A stretch of DNA of 36,112 bases from NCBI GenBank assembly GCA_026785975.1, contig JAJAZB010000113.1, positions 1 through 36,112 on the forward strand, given 5' to 3'. The notes beneath the pieces are model-generated. The model was not told where the DNA came from. It did no database searches and worked only from the letters and a program-made list of their open reading frames with translations. Origin of the DNA: Cytophagaceae bacterium (GTDB lineage Bacteria; Bacteroidota; Bacteroidia; Cytophagales; Spirosomataceae). Made by a program: the position numbers and the translations under genes. Of the stretch, positions 32,868 to 36,112 are shown in pieces. The first letter of the stretch is position 1, and each line of letters opens with the position of its first letter.

Positions 32868-35051
32868 ATGCCCCGTATCGTTTTTCTTTTCTGCCTTTTC
32901 TCCGTTAGCCTGGTTCAGGCCCAGTTGCCCATTGCGGCCAAAGTGGCTCCCTACCAAGGCAAACCCAGCATTTTTCTTAATGACACGCCCGTCACGCCTA
33001 TGATTTATGCCATGACCGACAGCCCAGGCGGGCGCTGGAGTTGGGAAGAGTACCCCCAGCGACACCTGAAGCAGTTCACCCAGGCGGGCTTCAATCTGTT
33101 TATGGTCAGCATTTGGTTTCAGGACATCTGGCGCCCGGACGGCCGTTTCAACATGGACCTCGTCCGGCGGCAAATGCGCGGCGTCCTCGATGCTAATCCC
33201 AATGCAGCTATTATTATCCGGCTGCACATCAACGCGCCTTTTTGGTGGAATACTGCCAATCCCGACGAATGCACCCGCTACGCCGACGGCCCCTGGCTAC
33301 GCGACACCACCTACTGGGAGGCCCGGCGGTACATCGAAGAAGATATCCGCCGGTTGAAAATTCACAGTCTGGCTTCAGAAAAGTGGAAGACAGAAACGAC
33401 CCAAAAGCTCACGCAGTTTTGCCAGGAATTATCGGCCTTATCCGAAGGCAATGCCGTGGTCGGCATTCATCCCTGCGACGGCGTGTCGCATGAATGGCAC
33501 TACTGGGGTTTTATTGACCATGAACCGGATACGAGTCAACCGATGACGGTTTATTTTCAGAACTGGTTGAAAACCAAATATAAAACCGAAGCTGCCCTGC
33601 GCGTGGCCTGGAACAACCCGGCGGCAGGTTTCACAACGCTTACCGTGCCCGACACGGCCGAACGCAATCACTTCACCGATGGCCTGTTTCGTGATCCGGC
33701 AGTTGGTCGCCGGGTTATGGACTACTTCGAGGCCCAGCACCAGGTGGTGGCCGACGATATTATTCATTTTTGCCGAACCATCAAGGAAAACTGGACCCGG
33801 CCCATCCTTACCGGCGTGTTTTACGGGTATTACTTTATGCTGTTCAGTCGACAGGTGACGGGCGGGCACCTCAAAATCGATCAAGTATTGCGATCGCCGT
33901 ATGTCGATTACCTCTCAGCCCCGCAATCGTACTGGGGCGGCGCGCGTAACCTGGGTGGCAGCGGACAATCGCGCGGACTCTCGGCAGCGGCGCGGCTCCA
34001 CGGCAAGCTATTTCTCGACGAAATGGACGATGGCACCGCGCTCGGTCATCCGTACGACAAAGCCTGGAAAAGCACGATTCCACTGGACCTCATCAAACTC
34101 ACCCGCAATACGGCTCAACCCCTGGCGCGGGGAGCCGGGTTGTGGTATTATGATTTCGGCCCGAATTTCCAGGGCGGCTGGTGGGATCATCCCCAACTGA
34201 TGCAACGAATTACGGCGTTGAAAACCCTGTACGACACCCATTACGCCGCACCGCTCAACCACCCGGCCGACGTGTTGGTCGTGTACGATACTGACCATTA
34301 TTACGCCTACAAAAATCGCTGGAATCCCCTCTCCGAGAACAGTCTCGACGACTTTTCCACCGACTTGTACCGCAGTGGGGCGGCCTTTGATGAAGTCTAT
34401 TTATCGGACTTAAAAGGTCTTGACATTGGGAAATATAAAGTCGTCGTTTTCGCCAACACCTGGCGCATAGATGAACTGACGAAAGCCTTCATCCAAAAAA
34501 AAGTAGCCAGGGACGGGCGACACCTCGTCTGGAATTACCTGCCGGGCTACACCAATGGGCAACGCAACGACCTCGCGATGGTTAGTCAACTGACCGGAAT
34601 CAAAGTAGCGCCTTTTGCCCTACCGACTACGCCAAAAATTACGCTAACCGCCCCGGACTGGCCCGCCGTTTCATTCGCCCTGAAAAAAGGCACCGTGCAG
34701 CCCCTGGCCCAACTCCGCGACCCCAAAGCCGCGACCCTCGCCGTGTACGAGGGCACCAACGCCGTGGCGCTGACGATGAAGAAGGAGAAAACCTTCACTA
34801 CCTATTTTTGCACCTTGCCCCTGCGCGCCCCCGAACTCTGGCGGGCCATTTTTAGCCGGGCGGGAGTACACCTGTACGTCGAAACGAACGATGTCATCCA
34901 TGCCGGGGGTGGCCTGCTGACGCTTCACACCAAAACCGGAGGGCCAAAACACGTTCGGTTGGGCAATGGGAAGTCAGTTGAATTAAACCTGCCCGACGGA
35001 GCAGCCACGGTGGTTCTCGATGCCGCAACGGGAGCAGTACTCATGCAGTAA
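32868..35051 (+). CDS. Secreted GH42-like beta-galactosidase-type glycosidase
   Basis: 727 residues with a signal peptide (MPRIVFLFCLFSVSLVQAQ). A TIM-barrel region (about 45-430) contains QAGFNLFMVSIWFQD, IIRLHINAPFWWN, a candidate acid/base region GVSHEWHYWG (near 205-214), and a candidate nucleophile in KLFLDEMDDGTALG near 382-395. It is followed by a domain resembling the GH42 trimerisation domain (PADVLVVYDTDHYYAYKNRW; YKVVVFANTW; GRHLVWNYLPGY) and a C-terminal beta domain. Overall order fits GH42-related beta-galactosidases, but the catalytic motifs are divergent, so substrate and even family are uncertain. Likely periplasmic; co-oriented with the MFS gene. Confidence 0.78.
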   Translation: MPRIVFLFCLFSVSLVQAQLPIAAKVAPYQGKPSIFLNDTPVTPMIYAMTDSPGGRWSWEEYPQRHLKQFTQAGFNLFMVSIWFQDIWRPDGRFNMDLVRRQMRGVLDANPNAAIIIRLHINAPFWWNTANPDECTRYADGPWLRDTTYWEARRYIEEDIRRLKIHSLASEKWKTETTQKLTQFCQELSALSEGNAVVGIHPCDGVSHEWHYWGFIDHEPDTSQPMTVYFQNWLKTKYKTEAALRVAWNNPAAGFTTLTVPDTAERNHFTDGLFRDPAVGRRVMDYFEAQHQVVADDIIHFCRTIKENWTRPILTGVFYGYYFMLFSRQVTGGHLKIDQVLRSPYVDYLSAPQSYWGGARNLGGSGQSRGLSAAARLHGKLFLDEMDDGTALGHPYDKAWKSTIPLDLIKLTRNTAQPLARGAGLWYYDFGPNFQGGWWDHPQLMQRITALKTLYDTHYAAPLNHPADVLVVYDTDHYYAYKNRWNPLSENSLDDFSTDLYRSGAAFDEVYLSDLKGLDIGKYKVVVFANTWRIDELTKAFIQKKVARDGRHLVWNYLPGYTNGQRNDLAMVSQLTGIKVAPFALPTTPKITLTAPDWPAVSFALKKGTVQPLAQLRDPKAATLAVYEGTNAVALTMKKEKTFTTYFCTLPLRAPELWRAIFSRAGVHLYVETNDVIHAGGGLLTLHTKTGGPKHVRLGNGKSVELNLPDGAATVVLDAATGAVLMQ

Positions 35052-35091
35052 GGGCCTATCGGGGGAAGTTGGTTTTTGCGTACTTTTATCA

Positions 35092-36000
35092 ATGGAAATT
35101 AAAAACAGCCGCCCAAAAACAAGCAGTAACAAAAAACCGGACACCCGTCTGACCGTCACGGAAGAGGCCGAATTAATGGCGTTTTTGCTGGCCAAACTGC
35201 CCCACAAAAGCCGGAACAACATCAAAACTCTCCTGCGGGATAAGCAAATATTCGTTGATGATCAGGTTGTTACGCAGTACAACCATCCTCTGAAGCCGGA
35301 TCAAAAAGTTAACGTCCGCTGGGATAAACCGCCCGAAGAACAGCACTACCGGGGGCTGAGCATTGTCTTTGAAGACGACTATTTGATTGTTATCAACAAG
35401 CAGGAGGGCCTGCTGTCCATTGCCACGACGAAGGAGAAAATCCACACCGCTTACAGCATTTTGAGCGATCATATCAAAAAGCAGGACCCAAAAAACAGGC
35501 TCTTCATCGTGCATCGCCTCGACCGCGAAACGTCCGGCCTGATGCTGTTTGCCAAAAGCGAACGAATCCAGAAACTTCTCCAGGAATCGTGGGGCACGAC
35601 GACGAAAGAACGCACCTATCTGGCCGTGACCGAAGGCCCCGTGGAAAGACCGGAGGGCGTGATCTCGTCGTATCTTCACGAAAGCAAAGCCCTGATTGTG
35701 TACTCGGATCAAAATTCGTACAACGGACAGCGGGCAATCACCCATTACGAAACGCTCAAAAGTAACGGGTACTATTCGCTGTTGAAAGTGAGCCTGGAAA
35801 CCGGGCGTAAAAATCAGGTACGGGTCCACATGCAGGACATCGGGCACCCCATCGTGGGCGATGCCAAATACGGCGCGACCATCGACCCGATTGGCCGGTT
35901 GGGCCTTCACGCCTGGGTGTTGGCGTTTGCTCACCCGGTGACCAGGGAGCAACTTCGCTTTGAAACGCCGATCCCCGTGAAATTTTCAGGCTTATTCTGA
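35092..36000 (+). CDS. RluA-family RNA pseudouridine synthase
   Basis: Cytosolic enzyme of 302 residues converting uridine to pseudouridine in rRNA or tRNA. An N-terminal S4-like RNA-binding region (LPHKSRNNIKTLLRDKQIFV, about 37-56) precedes the catalytic RluA domain with FEDDYLIVINKQEGLLS, the motif HRLDRETSGLMLF (141-153; catalytic aspartate D144), LETGRKNQVRVHM and GHPIVGDAKYG. ATG 35092 is used because upstream in-frame codons belong to the GH gene tail. It lies 40 nt after the glycosidase stop. Target uridine cannot be assigned. Confidence 0.94.
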   Translation: MEIKNSRPKTSSNKKPDTRLTVTEEAELMAFLLAKLPHKSRNNIKTLLRDKQIFVDDQVVTQYNHPLKPDQKVNVRWDKPPEEQHYRGLSIVFEDDYLIVINKQEGLLSIATTKEKIHTAYSILSDHIKKQDPKNRLFIVHRLDRETSGLMLFAKSERIQKLLQESWGTTTKERTYLAVTEGPVERPEGVISSYLHESKALIVYSDQNSYNGQRAITHYETLKSNGYYSLLKVSLETGRKNQVRVHMQDIGHPIVGDAKYGATIDPIGRLGLHAWVLAFAHPVTREQLRFETPIPVKFSGLF

Positions 36001-36112
36001 ACCGGTTCGTCCAAGGTGTTGAACGGCAAAAAGCCACCAGGGACGCCCAGTCCGGCGGGGGGGGGGGCGCGGGGGGGGCGCCCCCAGAATTTTTTTAAGA
36101 CCACCAAAAAAA
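36001..36112. other. Low-complexity end of window, probable contig end artefact
   Basis: After ~50 ordinary bases the sequence degenerates into long G runs with interspersed C, then a T run and A run. No gene or hairpin of biological appearance is seen. The first part contains a sequence AAGCCACCAGGGACGCCCAG (36031-36050) resembling 6673-6692. Confidence 0.7.

Overview
The window looks like chromosomal DNA of a GC-rich member of the Bacteroidota, most likely a Cytophagales/Spirosoma-type relative. This is inference from gene content and style: queA-ispD, MeaB, CNNM/CorC, a fused FAD/Fe-S oxidoreductase, DUF3500, SMP-30-like lipoprotein, spinster-type MFS, DUF433/DUF5615, few recognisable Shine-Dalgarno sites, and many short palindromic intergenic repeats. 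No rRNA, tRNA, CRISPR array, insertion-sequence transposase or phage gene was recognised. The last ~60 bases are a G/C homopolymer mess that looks like a contig end.

Layout. 1-6.6 kb: end of a MacB/FtsX-type ABC permease (minus, cut by the window edge), then queA, ispD, meaB and an RND-superfamily (MMPL) exporter on plus; meaB and the exporter overlap by 4 nt. 6.6-13.3 kb, minus: DUF4286, DoxX (with a damaged start), CNNM/CorC CBS protein, an MtnK-like kinase and a 1052-aa FAD/Fe-S oxidoreductase carrying apparent in-frame repeat insertions. 13.4-19.5 kb: a small conserved hypothetical (minus), then on plus an esterase with an N-terminal glycogen-binding-like domain, leucyl aminopeptidase, an ATP-grasp ligase, a phosphotriesterase-family hydrolase and a broken VOC/glyoxalase gene. 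19.7-22.1 kb, plus: Crp/Fnr regulator, DinB-superfamily protein, aldo/keto reductase. 22.2-26.3 kb, minus: a DUF433/DUF5615 toxin-antitoxin-like pair whose toxin-like half has a nonsense codon, an SGNH hydrolase, a strikingly AT-rich DUF5677-like gene and a YdjC/ChbG-type deacetylase. 26.4-36 kb: MBL-fold hydrolase (minus) divergent from DNA polymerase IV (plus); a frameshifted SMP-30-like lipoprotein and a DUF3500 protein (minus); then MFS transporter, GH42-like glycosidase and an RluA-family pseudouridine synthase (plus).

Most genes are housekeeping or simple metabolic functions. The less ordinary signal is the repeat layer. At least four families of short palindromic or tandem sequence recur. 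Several abut stop codons: duplicated 3' gene ends at pepA and dinB, and a 52-nt direct repeat at the ends of the SGNH and DUF5677-like genes. Some appear to have entered open reading frames in phase, in the oxidoreductase and perhaps ispD. Four genes are damaged (DoxX start, VOC, DUF5615, SMP-30-like), so either this genome tolerates decay or the assembly contains errors. The best candidate for an under-described system is the AT-rich DUF5677-like gene sitting beside the repeats and the toxin-antitoxin-like pair. No convincing new multi-gene system is demonstrated.
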